From the NCBI GenBank assembly GCA_025362975.1, contig JANYES010000022.1, positions 1 through 64,000 of the forward strand: DNA of 64,000 nt, read 5' to 3'. The position numbers and the translations under genes were made by a program. The stretch comes from Alphaproteobacteria bacterium (GTDB taxonomy: Bacteria > Pseudomonadota > Alphaproteobacteria > Rickettsiales > SXRF01). Within the stretch, counting starts at the first letter, position 1. Each line of letters opens with the position of its first letter. The notes under the pieces are model-generated. The model was not told where the DNA came from. It made no database searches and saw only the letters and a program-made list of their open reading frames with translations. Below, piece after piece: positions 54,162 through 62,929 of the stretch.

Positions 54162-54760
54162 TTAGTTCGTTTTGCCAGCGGGTTGAGGTTCGAGGTTCTG
54201 GGAAACGATGCGCGGGCGGTCGTCGCTGTAGATGATGTAGACACGGCTGCCGACATGGATGGACGCATCCGGCGACTGCACGGCCGAGACGATGTCGGTT
54301 CTGGTGGACATGTCGGTGTTGACCATGCTCTGCTCGACGGTTTGTGTACCGTTGTTCTGGATTTTCTTTGAAATGGTGTGGTATTCGGCGAGGTTTTTCT
54401 TGTCGATCTTGACGAGATATTCAGTGCCTTCCTGCGTGCCCAGCGCATCTATCGGCGATAGCACCCGCGACGGCACCGATCAGCGCCCCGCCGATAGCTG
54501 CCGCAGCGCTGCCGCCGCCATTGCCGATCTGCGCGCCTAGCACGCCGCCCGCGACGCCGCCAGCAAGGCCGCCGGTGGTGTTGTCTTGCAATTTGTCGTG
54601 TTCCTTAATGGTCACGCCGCGTGCTGAAATGACGGTGCCTTCCAGCACTTTGCCGGGGTGTGGAACCCGAGGTATAGACGTTGGAATCCATCTTTTTTGC
54701 GCAGCCTGCCGTCATGGAGATCAGCAGCAGGAAACTGGCGTGGCGCATGAATTGTTTCAT
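54162..54760 (-). pseudogene. Glycine-zipper outer-membrane lipoprotein, two frameshifts
   Basis: Three consecutive frames give one protein: a lipoprotein signal ending TAGC, then VLEGTVISARGVTIKEHDKL with the glycine zipper GGLAGGVAGGVLGAQIG, then LGTQEGTEYLVKIDKKN and an 80-residue end. This is the SlyB/Pcp/17-kDa-antigen layout. Removing one base from the CCCC run at about 54655-54658 (GGGG on the plus strand) and one near 54446 restores a single frame. Both are +1 changes. The gene is either inactivated or misread in the assembly. Confidence 0.75.
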
Positions 54761-55032
54761 ATAATAACCATCTATTCTGGATACAGTATTTCGTATCCTG
54801 TTGTCATCCATGTGAGCAATACGTGACCTGTAAGTGCAAGTCAATAGTTAATGACGATTAACACCTTGTTGCCCGATAGTCTGAATAATGCTATGGTTTG
54901 CGGGTTTTCGATTTGTGTTCTGCAGGACCTTACGTTCCTAATGGACGCGGCTGCAGGACAGGTGAAAACCCTGTTCTTTCCCTTACCCGCCCTTCCTTGA
55001 TGCACTGCACAGGATGGGCTCGGAGTTCTCCA
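54761..55032. other. Spacer before the 55033 ORF
   Basis: I see no gene here. CTGCAGGAC occurs twice as a direct repeat (54920 and 54951), just ahead of the ORF with unusual codon use, and may be part of its regulatory or junction sequence. Confidence 0.35.
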
Positions 55033-55563
55033 ATGATCCGCAACGTGATCGCCGAAATCAGCGTCGTCCAGTTCACCAAGACCCGCCGGAGCCACAACCA
55101 CGGCAACGGTCGGCCCTTCATGTCCGCGTTCCACGACGTGCTGGAGCAGATCGAGGAGCAGATCCAGGTCGAGCCGGTGTCCGTCTTCACCAAGCTGGTG
55201 AAGTTCGACTCCGTGGCCTGGTTCGCCAACCGCGTGACCGAGGGACTGCTCTTCCGCCGCCCCTACCCCGGTTTCCAAGGCCCGATCGCCTACGGTCGCT
55301 ACGCGCACCTGGGCCTCGAACGCTCCTGGGAGCTGGAAGAAGGCCAGAACGGCCAGCTGTTCACCCGTAACGACGGGCGCAGCTGGATGGCGTTCAGCAA
55401 CGAGGACGTCAAGTCCTTGCGCTGGGTGTCGTCGAAGTCGCACTGTGTCGTGACCGCGACGAAGGTCACGGACGACCTGTGGGAGATGGAGTTCATCCCC
55501 ACGAAGCACAACCCCGAGTACCGGGGCCGCTACTACACCTTGTGGGCCGACGCGCAAGCGTAG
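55033..55563 (+). CDS. Hypothetical protein with foreign codon use
   Basis: A 176-residue soluble protein of unknown family (MIRNVIAEISVVQFTKTRRS...YYTLWADAQA). Almost every codon ends in C or G (ATC, GTC, TTC, AAG, GAG, ACC), which differs from both neighbours. GGAG lies upstream of the ATG, and a perfect hairpin follows at 55581-55610. It sits directly ahead of a headless gene end (55642-55719). Together these suggest a transferred cassette. Confidence 0.65.
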   Translation: MIRNVIAEISVVQFTKTRRSHNHGNGRPFMSAFHDVLEQIEEQIQVEPVSVFTKLVKFDSVAWFANRVTEGLLFRRPYPGFQGPIAYGRYAHLGLERSWELEEGQNGQLFTRNDGRSWMAFSNEDVKSLRWVSSKSHCVVTATKVTDDLWEMEFIPTKHNPEYRGRYYTLWADAQA

Positions 55564-55580
55564 CCCACAGGCAATCAGGC

Positions 55581-55610
55581 GGTGACAAGGGGGGAAACCC
55601 TTTTGTCACC
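55581..55610 (+). terminator. Hairpin after the 55033 ORF
   Basis: GGTGACAA and TTGTCACC pair with further GGG/CCC pairs inside, just downstream of the ORF stop codon. No long T-tract follows. Confidence 0.5.
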
Positions 55611-55641
55611 GGCCGGGTTGTCACCCCCCCATTCAAGAAGC

Positions 55642-55719
55642 AACAACCCGCTGGATGATGCCCGCGCCTCGGCGCTGGCGCTGCTGATGGTCGAGCGTAA
55701 ACTCGGCCTGCGCGTGTAA
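55642..55719 (+). pseudogene. Headless gene end, exonuclease-like
   Basis: The frame NNPLDDARASALALLMVERK ends at TAA 55717-55719. HxPLDDARA-type sequence is typical of the last conserved motif of DnaQ-like 3'-5' exonucleases. No upstream part is present; the cassette before it seems to have replaced the 5' part. Low confidence, since only about 25 codons remain. Confidence 0.3.
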
Positions 55720-55786
55720 TGTTCATGTGATGTAAAGAAAGAGGAGCACAAGCTCCCCTTTCGCCGTTTTAGGGTAGTTTTCGATC

Positions 55787-57472
55787 TTACGATGCGCGCT
55801 GAAGCGGGCGGTATTTGACCTTGGTCGGCGTCAGTGTGTCGACACCGAGACGCTTTTTGAGGTCGGCTTCGTAAGCTTCGTAGTTGCCTTCGAACCATTC
55901 CACATGGGAGTCGCCTTCGAAGGCGAGGATGTGGGTGGCGATGCGGTCTAAGAACCAGCGATCATGCGAGATGATGACAGCACAGCCGGCGAAATCGCCG
56001 AGTGCGTCTTCAAGCGCGCGCAAGGTTTCGACGTCGAGATCGTTGGTCGGTTCGTCGAGGAGCAGCACGTTGGCTTCGGTTTTGAGCATTTTGGCGAGGT
56101 GGACGCGGTTGCGTTCACCGCCCGACAGCATGCCGATTTTTTTCTGCTGGTCGGAGCCTTTGAAGTTGAAGCTGGAGCAATAGGCGCGGGATTTGACGAG
56201 CTTTTTGCCGAGGTAGATTTCCTCGTCGCCGTTCGAGATTTCTTCCCAGACGGATTTTTTGTCGTCGAGCGAATCACGCGACTGGTCGACATAGCCGAGC
56301 TTTACGGAATCGCCGATTTTGAGGCTGCCGGAATCGGGTTTGTCGACGCCGGTGATCATTTTAAACAGGGTAGTTTTACCGGCGCCGTTCGGGCCGATCA
56401 CGCCCACAATGCCGCCCGGGGGCAGGCTGAAAGAGAGGTTTTCGATTAGCAGCTTGTCGCCAAAGCCTTTGTTGAGGTTTTCGGCTTCGATGACGAGATT
56501 GCCAAGGCGCGGACCGGGCGGGATGACGATCTGAGCCACGCCGACTTGCGCTTTTTGTTCCTGCGCCACCATTGCCTCGTACGAGGCAATACGGGCTTTG
56601 GATTTGGCCTGGCGGGCTTTGGCGCCCTGGCGAATCCATTCCAATTCGCTGGCCATCTGCTTCTGGCGGGAGCCTTCTTCGCTCTTTTCCTGTTCTAAGC
56701 GCTTGCGTTTGGCGTCGAGGTAGGCGGAGTAGTTACCTTCGTAAGGGATGCCTTTGCCGCGATCTAATTCCAGAATCCACCCCGTTACGTTGTCGAGGAA
56801 GTAACGATCGTGGGTGACCATGACGACGGTGCCGGGGTAGGTTTCTAAGAAGTGCTGCATCCAGGCGATCGATTCGGCGTCCAGATGGTTGGTCGGTTCG
56901 TCGAGCAGCAGCATGTCGGGTTTTTCGAGGAGAAGCTTGCACAGCGCCACGCGGCGGCGTTCACCGCCGGAGAGCTTGGCCACTTCCGAATTGCCCGGCG
57001 GGCAACGCAGCGCGTCCATCGCGATTTCGATTTCGCGTTCTAAATCCCAGCCGTTGATGGCGTCGATTTTTTCCTGCAGCTCGCCCTGCTCTTCGATGAG
57101 CTTCATCATCTCGTCGTTATCGGTGACTTCGCCGAGCTTGTTGGAGACTTCGTTGAAACGGTCGAGAATGGCTTTTTTCTCGCCGAGGGCCATCATGACG
57201 TTTTCCATGACGTTCTTGGTTTCGTCGAGCTTCGGCTCCTGTTCGAGGTAGCCGATTTTGACGCCTTCGGCGGCCCATGCTTCGCCGTTGAATTCCTTAT
57301 CGCGGCCCGCCATGATCTTCAAAAGCGTCGATTTACCCGAGCCGTTGGGGCCGAGCACGCCGATTTTGGCACCCGGGTAGAAGGACAGGTAAATGCCTTC
57401 GAGCACTTTTTTGCCGCCCGGGAAGGCTTTCGTTAAGTCTTTCATTACGTAGATATATTGGTGGGAAGCCAT
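55787..57472 (-). CDS. ettA: Energy-dependent translational throttle EttA (ABC-F)
   Basis: A 561-residue ABC-F ATPase without membrane domains. Both nucleotide-binding domains are complete: Walker A GPNGSGKST and GPNGAGKTT, signatures LSGGERRRVALC and LSGGERNRVHLA, and Walker B LLLDEPTNHLD and LLLDEPTNDLD, with the linker (P-site tRNA-interacting motif) near 245-310. It gates the ribosome according to ATP state. Confidence 0.97.
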   Translation of the reverse strand: MASHQYIYVMKDLTKAFPGGKKVLEGIYLSFYPGAKIGVLGPNGSGKSTLLKIMAGRDKEFNGEAWAAEGVKIGYLEQEPKLDETKNVMENVMMALGEKKAILDRFNEVSNKLGEVTDNDEMMKLIEEQGELQEKIDAINGWDLEREIEIAMDALRCPPGNSEVAKLSGGERRRVALCKLLLEKPDMLLLDEPTNHLDAESIAWMQHFLETYPGTVVMVTHDRYFLDNVTGWILELDRGKGIPYEGNYSAYLDAKRKRLEQEKSEEGSRQKQMASELEWIRQGAKARQAKSKARIASYEAMVAQEQKAQVGVAQIVIPPGPRLGNLVIEAENLNKGFGDKLLIENLSFSLPPGGIVGVIGPNGAGKTTLFKMITGVDKPDSGSLKIGDSVKLGYVDQSRDSLDDKKSVWEEISNGDEEIYLGKKLVKSRAYCSSFNFKGSDQQKKIGMLSGGERNRVHLAKMLKTEANVLLLDEPTNDLDVETLRALEDALGDFAGCAVIISHDRWFLDRIATHILAFEGDSHVEWFEGNYEAYEADLKKRLGVDTLTPTKVKYRPLQRAS

Positions 57473-57580
57473 ATGTTTCAGCCTGTTGATGTGGGTAAAC
57501 GTTACTATTATGTCGTTTTCATTTCGTGGGGAATGATTTAAGGTGTAAAAAGCCTTAAAAGCAATAAGGATTTAAAGCGT

Positions 57581-57979
57581 ATGAAGCAGATGGTAAAGGA
57601 TTCCCTCAAGGGGATGATCATGTTCGGGTTGATCGGGGCAGTCGTAGGGCTTGGCGCGCCACTGGTCATGGGCGCTTTGCTGGGTGCGGAAACCGCCGGG
57701 GCGCTGGGCGCGGTGAGCGTTGCGGGCATGCTGCATACGGGCGTGGTGTTCGGGCTGTTCGGGTTGCTGGAGCCGGTGGTGAAGACGGTGTTCGGTTTTA
57801 TCTTCGGCGAAAAGAAGGAAGAGGCTGCGAAAGATCAGGCGCCGGAACGCAAGAAGGTGCATCTGACGATCATTCAAGGGCCGGAAATGGCGCAGGACGT
57901 ATGCCAGAGCGGGTTCCGCCAGATTGTGGAAGCCCAGCGCCTCGTGGCGTCGGGCGATAAAGCGGTTAGCATCCAGTAA
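57581..57979 (+). CDS. Hypothetical membrane protein
   Basis: A 132-residue protein with two or three hydrophobic, Gly-rich helices (FGLIGAVVGLGAPLVMGALLG, GVVFGLFGLLEPVVKTVFGFIFG) and a soluble C-terminal half. Family unknown. Its stop codon overlaps the start of the next membrane gene (TAATG), so the two are coupled. Confidence 0.7.
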   Translation: MKQMVKDSLKGMIMFGLIGAVVGLGAPLVMGALLGAETAGALGAVSVAGMLHTGVVFGLFGLLEPVVKTVFGFIFGEKKEEAAKDQAPERKKVHLTIIQGPEMAQDVCQSGFRQIVEAQRLVASGDKAVSIQ

Positions 57980-58230
57980 TGCGGATGTATCTCAATGCTG
58001 GTCTGAAATTCCTGATCTTCGGCGTGTTGCTGGCGCTGACGGCACCGTATCTCGGCTCGGTCATGGGGCTGTCGCCGACGGTGGAGGGGGCGCGCGGTGA
58101 GCTTGGGAAAATGGGCGATCCGCTGCTGGTGGGGCTGTTTTTTGCCGCACTTGGCATGCTTAACGTGGCGGTCGATAGATTCATGAAAAAGACTTTCGTC
58201 ACCCCGCCTTCTAGCGGCGACGCGCCGTAA
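57979..58230 (+). CDS. Small membrane protein
   Basis: An 83-residue protein with two membrane helices (FLIFGVLLALTAPYLGSVMG, PLLVGLFFAALGMLNVAV). It is coupled to the preceding membrane gene and overlaps the convergent tadA gene by 20 bp. Function unknown. Confidence 0.7.
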   Translation: MRMYLNAGLKFLIFGVLLALTAPYLGSVMGLSPTVEGARGELGKMGDPLLVGLFFAALGMLNVAVDRFMKKTFVTPPSSGDAP

Positions 58231-58660
58231 AAAAATCCTTCAGTATCTGGGCGCATTCGGTTTCCATTAAACCGCCGATGACTTCGGGACGGTGATGGCA
58301 GGTGGGTTGCTGGAAAATCCGGGCGCCGCTTTCTACGCCGCCCCCCTTAGGGTCATAAGCGCCGAAATACAGGCGGCGGATGCGCGCAAAGCTGATCGCC
58401 TGCGCGCACATGGCGCAGGGTTCCAGTGTTACGTACATATCGCAGCCGTCGAGGCGTTCGTTGCCCAGCATTTTGCAGGCAAGGCGGATGGCGAGCAGCT
58501 CGGCGTGCGCCGTGGGATCGTACATTTCGGTGGTGCGGTTGCCGCAGGCGGCGATGACGCTGTTTTCATAGACGATGATGGCGCCGACGGGCACTTCGTT
58601 GCGCTCATCGGCGAGCTTGGCCTGTTGCAGGGACAGTTGCATGGGGGACGGAAGTTCCAT
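58211..58660 (-). CDS. tadA: tRNA-specific adenosine deaminase TadA
   Basis: A 149-residue zinc deaminase with HAE (PTAHAELLA) and PCAMC (LEPCAMCAQA), the TadA pattern that makes inosine 34 in tRNA-Arg(ACG). Length and motifs favour TadA over a guanine or cytosine deaminase. Confidence 0.92.
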   Translation of the reverse strand: MELPSPMQLSLQQAKLADERNEVPVGAIIVYENSVIAACGNRTTEMYDPTAHAELLAIRLACKMLGNERLDGCDMYVTLEPCAMCAQAISFARIRRLYFGAYDPKGGGVESGARIFQQPTCHHRPEVIGGLMETECAQILKDFFTARRR

Positions 58661-58817
58661 CGGATTCTCAAAAATGATTTGCCAGAAGCGTTGTTTACAC
58701 GTATTAACACGCTGTTTCCAGCTTATTTACTCGTTGTAGGTGAGCCATGGGCATTGTGCCTGGTTCGGATGACATGAAGCGCCAGAAACGGCGTTATTGT
58801 CCATTGAGGACAGACCT

Positions 58818-59024
58818 ATGCGGTCGATTCTCAGCAGCACTGCGTCACGCGTGCTGGCGTTCTCCACCCCGTTCTTCCTTGGCTACAGCTATGCCAAGGG
58901 GTACATCACGGATGGCGTCAGCTCAAGCAGCGACTCGGTATGGATGGCGTTGGTTTGCGTCGGCCTCGCGCTGTCGCTAATCAGCCTCGTCGCGACGGCG
59001 CGTAGCAAGACCGCTGTCGCCTAA
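58818..59024 (+). CDS. Small membrane protein with foreign codon use
   Basis: A 68-residue protein with two hydrophobic segments (VLAFSTPFFLGYSYAKG, VWMALVCVGLALSLISLV). GAGGA lies 8 bp upstream of ATG 58818. Codons end mostly in C or G, unlike tadA and sspB beside it, and a terminator follows. Function unknown. Confidence 0.6.
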   Translation: MRSILSSTASRVLAFSTPFFLGYSYAKGYITDGVSSSSDSVWMALVCVGLALSLISLVATARSKTAVA

Positions 59025-59056
59025 GTTAACCGCCGGGACTAAACGACCCGGCAAAG

Positions 59057-59093
59057 TGGGGGATGCGTCTGTAAAGACTGCCCCCATTTTTTT
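59057..59093 (+). terminator. Rho-independent terminator
   Basis: TGGGGG...CCCCCA with an inner GC/GTCT stem and GTAA loop, followed by seven Ts, ends the 58818 gene and separates it from convergent sspB. Confidence 0.85.
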
Positions 59094-59112
59094 GCTTATT
59101 TTTTGCGGCCAA

Positions 59113-59598
59113 TTATTTTTTGCGGAAGGAATCCAGCGAGATGATTTCGGCGGAATTGTCGTCGCCCTCGTTTTCTTCAAGACCGGGGATGATGGACACG
59201 GGGTCCTGCGGGATGGCGAGGCCGAGATTGGCGGCTTCGGGGAAATCCGGCTGCTGGAATTGCAGGCCGAATTTTACGCTCGGATCGGCAAACGCGGTCA
59301 GCGCCGCATAAGGGATGATGAGTTTTTCGGGGATGCCGTTGAAGCTGAGCGTGGCGGTGAAAAGCTGCTCTTCGACTTTAAAATCCCAGAACTGGTGTTG
59401 CAGCACGATGGTCATTTCCTTGGGGTATTTGCTTTTCAGCAACTCGGAAATGCGCACGCCTGGATGGTTGGTGGCAAACGACACGTAAAAATGATGCTCG
59501 CCCGGAAGCCCCGACGACTGCACCTGTTTGAGCACTTCGCGCACGACGCCGCGCATCGCCTGGTCGATCATCATGGTGTAGTGGATATCTTCGGTCAT
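59113..59598 (-). CDS. sspB: ClpXP adaptor SspB (alphaproteobacterial type)
   Basis: A 161-residue SspB that tethers ssrA-tagged proteins to ClpXP. The domain (about 10-125) has HFYVSFATNHPGVRIS, MTIVLQHQFWDFKV and FNGIPEKLIIPY, and the C-terminal acidic tail ends in ISLDSFRKK, the expected ClpX-docking tail. It lies immediately downstream of the ssrA gene whose tag it should bind. Confidence 0.93.
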   Translation of the reverse strand: MTEDIHYTMMIDQAMRGVVREVLKQVQSSGLPGEHHFYVSFATNHPGVRISELLKSKYPKEMTIVLQHQFWDFKVEEQLFTATLSFNGIPEKLIIPYAALTAFADPSVKFGLQFQQPDFPEAANLGLAIPQDPVSIIPGLEENEGDDNSAEIISLDSFRKK

Positions 59599-59675
59599 GA
59601 GCTTACTTTAAGGCTTATTTGGGTTTTTCAAACTAAACTATACATTGTTGCGCGTCCTGAGACACCTAGAAAAGA

Positions 59676-59695
59676 TGGGGGGATTGCTCCCCCCA
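59676..59695 (-). terminator. ssrA terminator
   Basis: TGGGGGGA-GCAA-TCCCCCCA on the minus strand is followed by TCTTTTC, ending the tmRNA coding piece before sspB. Confidence 0.8.
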
Positions 59696-59935
59696 CCCGA
59701 AACGGGTTTCTGTTACCCGGCACCCGTTCCAATGACCGTGTTACGTGCTAGTGCACGCGTGAGCCGTTAGGCAGCAACGCGAGCAGCTACGACGGTGTTG
59801 TCGTTAGCAGCAACAAATGCAACGTTGTCGTTAGCATTTAAAGTTTTGACCTGGTATCGCCAGTATCATCACGGGCAAAAATAAGACCTTTACTACGTTT
59901 GTCGAGCCTATTCGCCCCCAAAGTGACTCGAAGAA

Positions 59936-60104
59936 AATCTCGGGCTTCGCCCTGCGATTGTCTTCGGGTTTGAAATGGCCAGATTTAAACCCGAAGTAAA
60001 TTCGGGCTTAAATCAGAATATTTTCTATGAAAAACAAAAACGACGTTTTTTGTTTTTCATTGGCCGTATTTTCCAAAACTAATCGCAGGGCGAAGCCCGA
60101 GATT
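59936..60104. repeat. Hairpins of the tmRNA intervening segment
   Basis: A perfect 24-bp inverted repeat (59936-59959 and 60081-60104; core CTCGGGCTTCGCCCTGCG) closes most of the segment between the two tmRNA pieces. Inside are a 10-bp stem (59962-59971/59987-59996) and a 13-bp stem (60028-60040/60047-60059). The long stem would bring the two mature pieces together and mark the loop for removal by RNases. Confidence 0.85.
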
Positions 60105-60362
60105 CGTTTTGATTTCCTTTGGTGGAGGCGCCGGGTACTGCCCCCGGGTCCAATCCGCTTATTCTGACTTACGTTTATCGCCATAGTTACCGAAGTAACC
60201 CGTCTAATATAGGCCAGTAGTTTGCGGTTGTGAAGGGGGTTAAATGCATAAAAAGGTGAATAAAGGGCTTGGTGGGACGGATCGCTGGCTGCGGGAGAGG
60301 CTTTTTTCGTATTGAAATGCGGCTGGTGCTCTTCTAGTCTACCGGCAAACAGCGGAGGCATC

Positions 60363-61301
60363 ATGGCATTATCGACGACACAGGCAGCGGAAATTTCAGC
60401 ACAGCGGGATATCACCACGCCTACCCGCCGCGACGTCGCGCCTGCGCTTGAAGAAATGCTGTATAAGGCATTCCCCGTGCTCGACCACGGGTTTATCCGC
60501 GTGATCGATTACATGGGCACCGACTCGGCTATTGTACAGGCGGCACGCGTTTCTTACGGTAAAGGTACGCGTAAGGTGAATGAAGATGCGGGGCTGATCA
60601 ATTACCTGATGCGCCACCGCCATACGACGCCGTTTGAAATGTGCGAAATCAAGTTCCACATCAAGCTGCCGATCTTTATCGCCCGCCAGTGGATTCGTCA
60701 TCGTACAGCCAATGTGAATGAATATTCGGGCCGTTATTCCATTATGGATAAGGAATTCTACGTCCCGGCGCCGGAGCAACTGGCGGCGCAGTCACAGTCG
60801 AATAGGCAGGGGCGCGGGAATACGCTTGAAGGCGAGGAGGCCCAGCGCGTGTTGGAGCTGTTGCAGCAGGACGCGACGCAGGCATACGGGCATTACGAAG
60901 AAATGCTGAACGAGGACGTGGTCGGCAATGTGATCGACGAAAACAAAACCGGCCTTGCCCGCGAGCTGGCGCGCATGAATCTGACGCTGAATTACTACAC
61001 GCAGTGGTACTGGAAAATCGACCTCCAGAACCTGATGCATTTCCTGTCGCTTCGCGCCGATTCCCATGCGCAGTATGAAATCCGTGTCTATGCGGAGCTG
61101 ATGCTGGATATGTTGAAGGCGTGGGTGCCGCTGACGCATGCGGCGTTTATGGATTACCGTGTCGGCGGGGCGTCGATTTCGTCCAAGGGGCTTGGTATCG
61201 TCAAGCGCCTGATTGCGGGTGAAAACGTAAGCCAGGAGCAAAGCGGGCTTTCCAAAGGGGAATGGCGCGAGCTGATGATAACGCTAGGCCGCGAAGCATA
61301 G
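60363..61301 (+). CDS. thyX: FAD-dependent thymidylate synthase ThyX
   Basis: A 312-residue flavin-dependent thymidylate synthase carrying the ThyX motif [15 protein letters not shown] (family RHRxxSxNExSxRY) and the FAD/dUMP-binding helices. I start at ATG 60363; the 17 codons upstream in the same frame do not fit the family. It makes dTMP without ThyA. Confidence 0.96.
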   Translation: MALSTTQAAEISAQRDITTPTRRDVAPALEEMLYKAFPVLDHGFIRVIDYMGTDSAIVQAARVSYGKGTRKVNEDAGLINYLMRHRHTTPFEMCEIKFHIKLPIFIARQWIRHRTANVNEYSGRYSIMDKEFYVPAPEQLAAQSQSNRQGRGNTLEGEEAQRVLELLQQDATQAYGHYEEMLNEDVVGNVIDENKTGLARELARMNLTLNYYTQWYWKIDLQNLMHFLSLRADSHAQYEIRVYAELMLDMLKAWVPLTHAAFMDYRVGGASISSKGLGIVKRLIAGENVSQEQSGLSKGEWRELMITLGREA

Positions 61302-61406
61302 TTTCATAAGTTGCTGAAATTCAATAAAAATTTCTGAGGACGCTCGGCGACTTTTAGCGATTCGTAAGTATTTAACTGCTATACTGGGTGAAAACTCAGG
61401 TGGGGT

Positions 61407-62015
61407 ATGGATAAGCAACTCGCGGATTTGCTCATGGAAGAGCGCAAGGACGGCAATGTCCGTTTCGTGGTTAACGGCACGAAAGTCGTGGCCGTCTTCG
61501 AATTGCAGCCGCATGAGGATGAGAATATTGCCGCGCTTGGGCGCGTGCATGCTTCCCACACTGTGGCGGGCGGTTATACGATCGCGTATTGCCCGAGTCC
61601 CGATGAAGCGCAGAAAGCGGCTTCGCAGATGGCCAACCGTGCCATTAATGTGGCAGATGTGATCGACCAGCAGGCTGAAAAAACCTTCTGCCGTGTTGCG
61701 ATTTGTGAACTCGGGATTTCGCTGGATACGCAGCAGCTCAAACAGATGATGGAACTGGAAGCGCAGCGCCAGCACATGCAAGCCCATCCTCCCAAAACGC
61801 CGCCGAGGCTTTCCAACGCCGAGCGCGAGCGCGTTGAAAAACATAAGGTGAACGGGACGGCTGAGCCGCTGGTGCGCATTCGCTATAACTCAACCAAGCT
61901 TTGGCTGGGCGATCTGGCGGCGGAGGTGGGGCTGGCGTCGAAATACCAGATCGCGATGAACTATATCGGCGAGGATAAATACAATGTGGCGTTGAACCCA
62001 GAGCAGCAGGCGTAA
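61407..62015 (+). CDS. Hypothetical protein
   Basis: A 202-residue soluble protein with no family I recognise. It has an N-terminal mixed alpha/beta part (MDKQLADLLMEERKDGNVRFVVNGTKVVAVFEL), a Gln/Pro-rich linker (about 120-145) and a C-terminal end (LVRIRYNSTKLWLGDLAAEVG). A small ORF follows after 12 bp. Confidence 0.7.
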   Translation: MDKQLADLLMEERKDGNVRFVVNGTKVVAVFELQPHEDENIAALGRVHASHTVAGGYTIAYCPSPDEAQKAASQMANRAINVADVIDQQAEKTFCRVAICELGISLDTQQLKQMMELEAQRQHMQAHPPKTPPRLSNAERERVEKHKVNGTAEPLVRIRYNSTKLWLGDLAAEVGLASKYQIAMNYIGEDKYNVALNPEQQA

Positions 62016-62027
62016 TATGCAGCCATT

Positions 62028-62192
62028 ATGATCAGTGGGGTAAAGGTGCAGGTGCTGGAGCGCGCTATCGCAGAACAGGAAGCCGGTGCGGCGATGGCGC
62101 GCGGCGAGCATCTGGAGCGGGAAGGTAAATTCGCTGCGTCGTACCGTGAGCGATTGCGCCAAACAGCGGTTGAAAACGAAAAGAAGCGTTAA
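62028..62192 (+). CDS. Small helical protein
   Basis: A 54-residue, highly charged helical ORF (QVLERAIAEQEAGAAMARGE...VENEKKR) directly follows the 61407 gene and ends just before a terminator. Probably co-transcribed and real, function unknown. Confidence 0.5.
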   Translation: MISGVKVQVLERAIAEQEAGAAMARGEHLEREGKFAASYRERLRQTAVENEKKR

Positions 62193-62197
62193 AACAA

Positions 62198-62231
62198 TTC
62201 GGCAGGATTTGCTTTTGCAAACCCTGCCGGA
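62198..62231. terminator. Bidirectional terminator
   Basis: TTCGGCAGG-A-TTTGC and GCAAA-C-CCTGCCGGAA form a long stem with a TTTT loop between the convergent 62028 and 62256 genes. Confidence 0.7.
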
Positions 62232-62255
62232 ATCATCAGAAAATATCAGGCTGGA

Positions 62256-62759
62256 TTATTCCGTGAACACGTAATGTTTTTTCACGAGGCCTTTGCCGAC
62301 GGTGATTTTTTCGCTTTTATTGCCGCCAGAGCCGCTGGTTTCGATGGTGTAGGTGCCGGGGGTCAGCTTGGCATAGACATAGGGGCCGGCATCGGCGATG
62401 GAGACCAACGGGGTGCCTTTGGCGTCGAGGATGCGAAGGCCGACATTGCTTACATATTCGCCGTTTTTAGCGGAGAGCAGGACCTGCACGTTGAATTCAT
62501 GCGCGCGTGCCTTGAGTTCGGCGACTTCTTCGTCGCTGATGCCGCCGTTGAGGAACTCAGTGCCGTTGGTGCTGCTCTGGTCGTTGATGGGGAGGGACGG
62601 AATGGCGCCGCTGCCGGTGGAATCGATGTTGACGCGGTTTACGGGTGCGTATTGCGGCGCAGTCTGCATCGGGGCCGTCTGCATGGGTGCGGGGGTCTGG
62701 GCGCTGGCGGTGCCGGCGATCAGGGTAATGGTTGCGGTTAATAGGGCTAAAATACGCAT
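62256..62759 (-). CDS. Secreted carboxypeptidase-regulatory-like protein
   Basis: A 167-residue protein with a signal peptide (MRILALLTATITLIAGTASAQ), two copies of MQTAP, and a C-terminal beta-sandwich-like part (GLRILDAKGTPLVSIADAG, AKLTPGTYTIETSG) typical of CarboxypepD-regulatory/transthyretin-like folds. It is periplasmic; the role is unknown. Confidence 0.75.
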   Translation of the reverse strand: MRILALLTATITLIAGTASAQTPAPMQTAPMQTAPQYAPVNRVNIDSTGSGAIPSLPINDQSSTNGTEFLNGGISDEEVAELKARAHEFNVQVLLSAKNGEYVSNVGLRILDAKGTPLVSIADAGPYVYAKLTPGTYTIETSGSGGNKSEKITVGKGLVKKHYVFTE

Positions 62760-62929
62760 GGATATTCTCTCCGTTGTTTAATCATGTTTAATTTGCGACA
62801 GGTGCCTTCATGGCAACTTATTCGATCAGCATTGATTTTTTCCTGTCCTCCTAATAGCATGGTTCCGCATAAATTTAAAATAAGGATTTGGGCCAAATCC
62901 TTATATTTTAATCACTTGATGTGGAAACC

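Larger units (their letters stand above)
59676..60165 (-). ncRNA. ssrA: Permuted two-piece tmRNA (ssrA)
   Basis: On the minus strand an acceptor piece comes first (ending CGCCTCC-ACCA at 60120), then an intervening segment (60119-59920), then the coding piece starting at 59919 with GGGGGCG, which pairs with CGCCTCC. The tag frame runs from 59835 to the TAA at 59767-59769 and encodes 22 residues beginning ANDNVAFVAANDN and ending AARVAA. A terminator (TGGGGGGA-GCAA-TCCCCCCA then TCTTTTC) ends the gene. The permuted layout and ANDN tag are typical of Alphaproteobacteria. The 5' end of the acceptor piece is approximate. Confidence 0.93.

Noticed and set aside
60008-60418. 136-residue minus-strand open frame across the tmRNA segment
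   Set aside because: It runs through the tmRNA acceptor piece and intervening hairpins and into the divergent thyX start; no protein pattern is visible.
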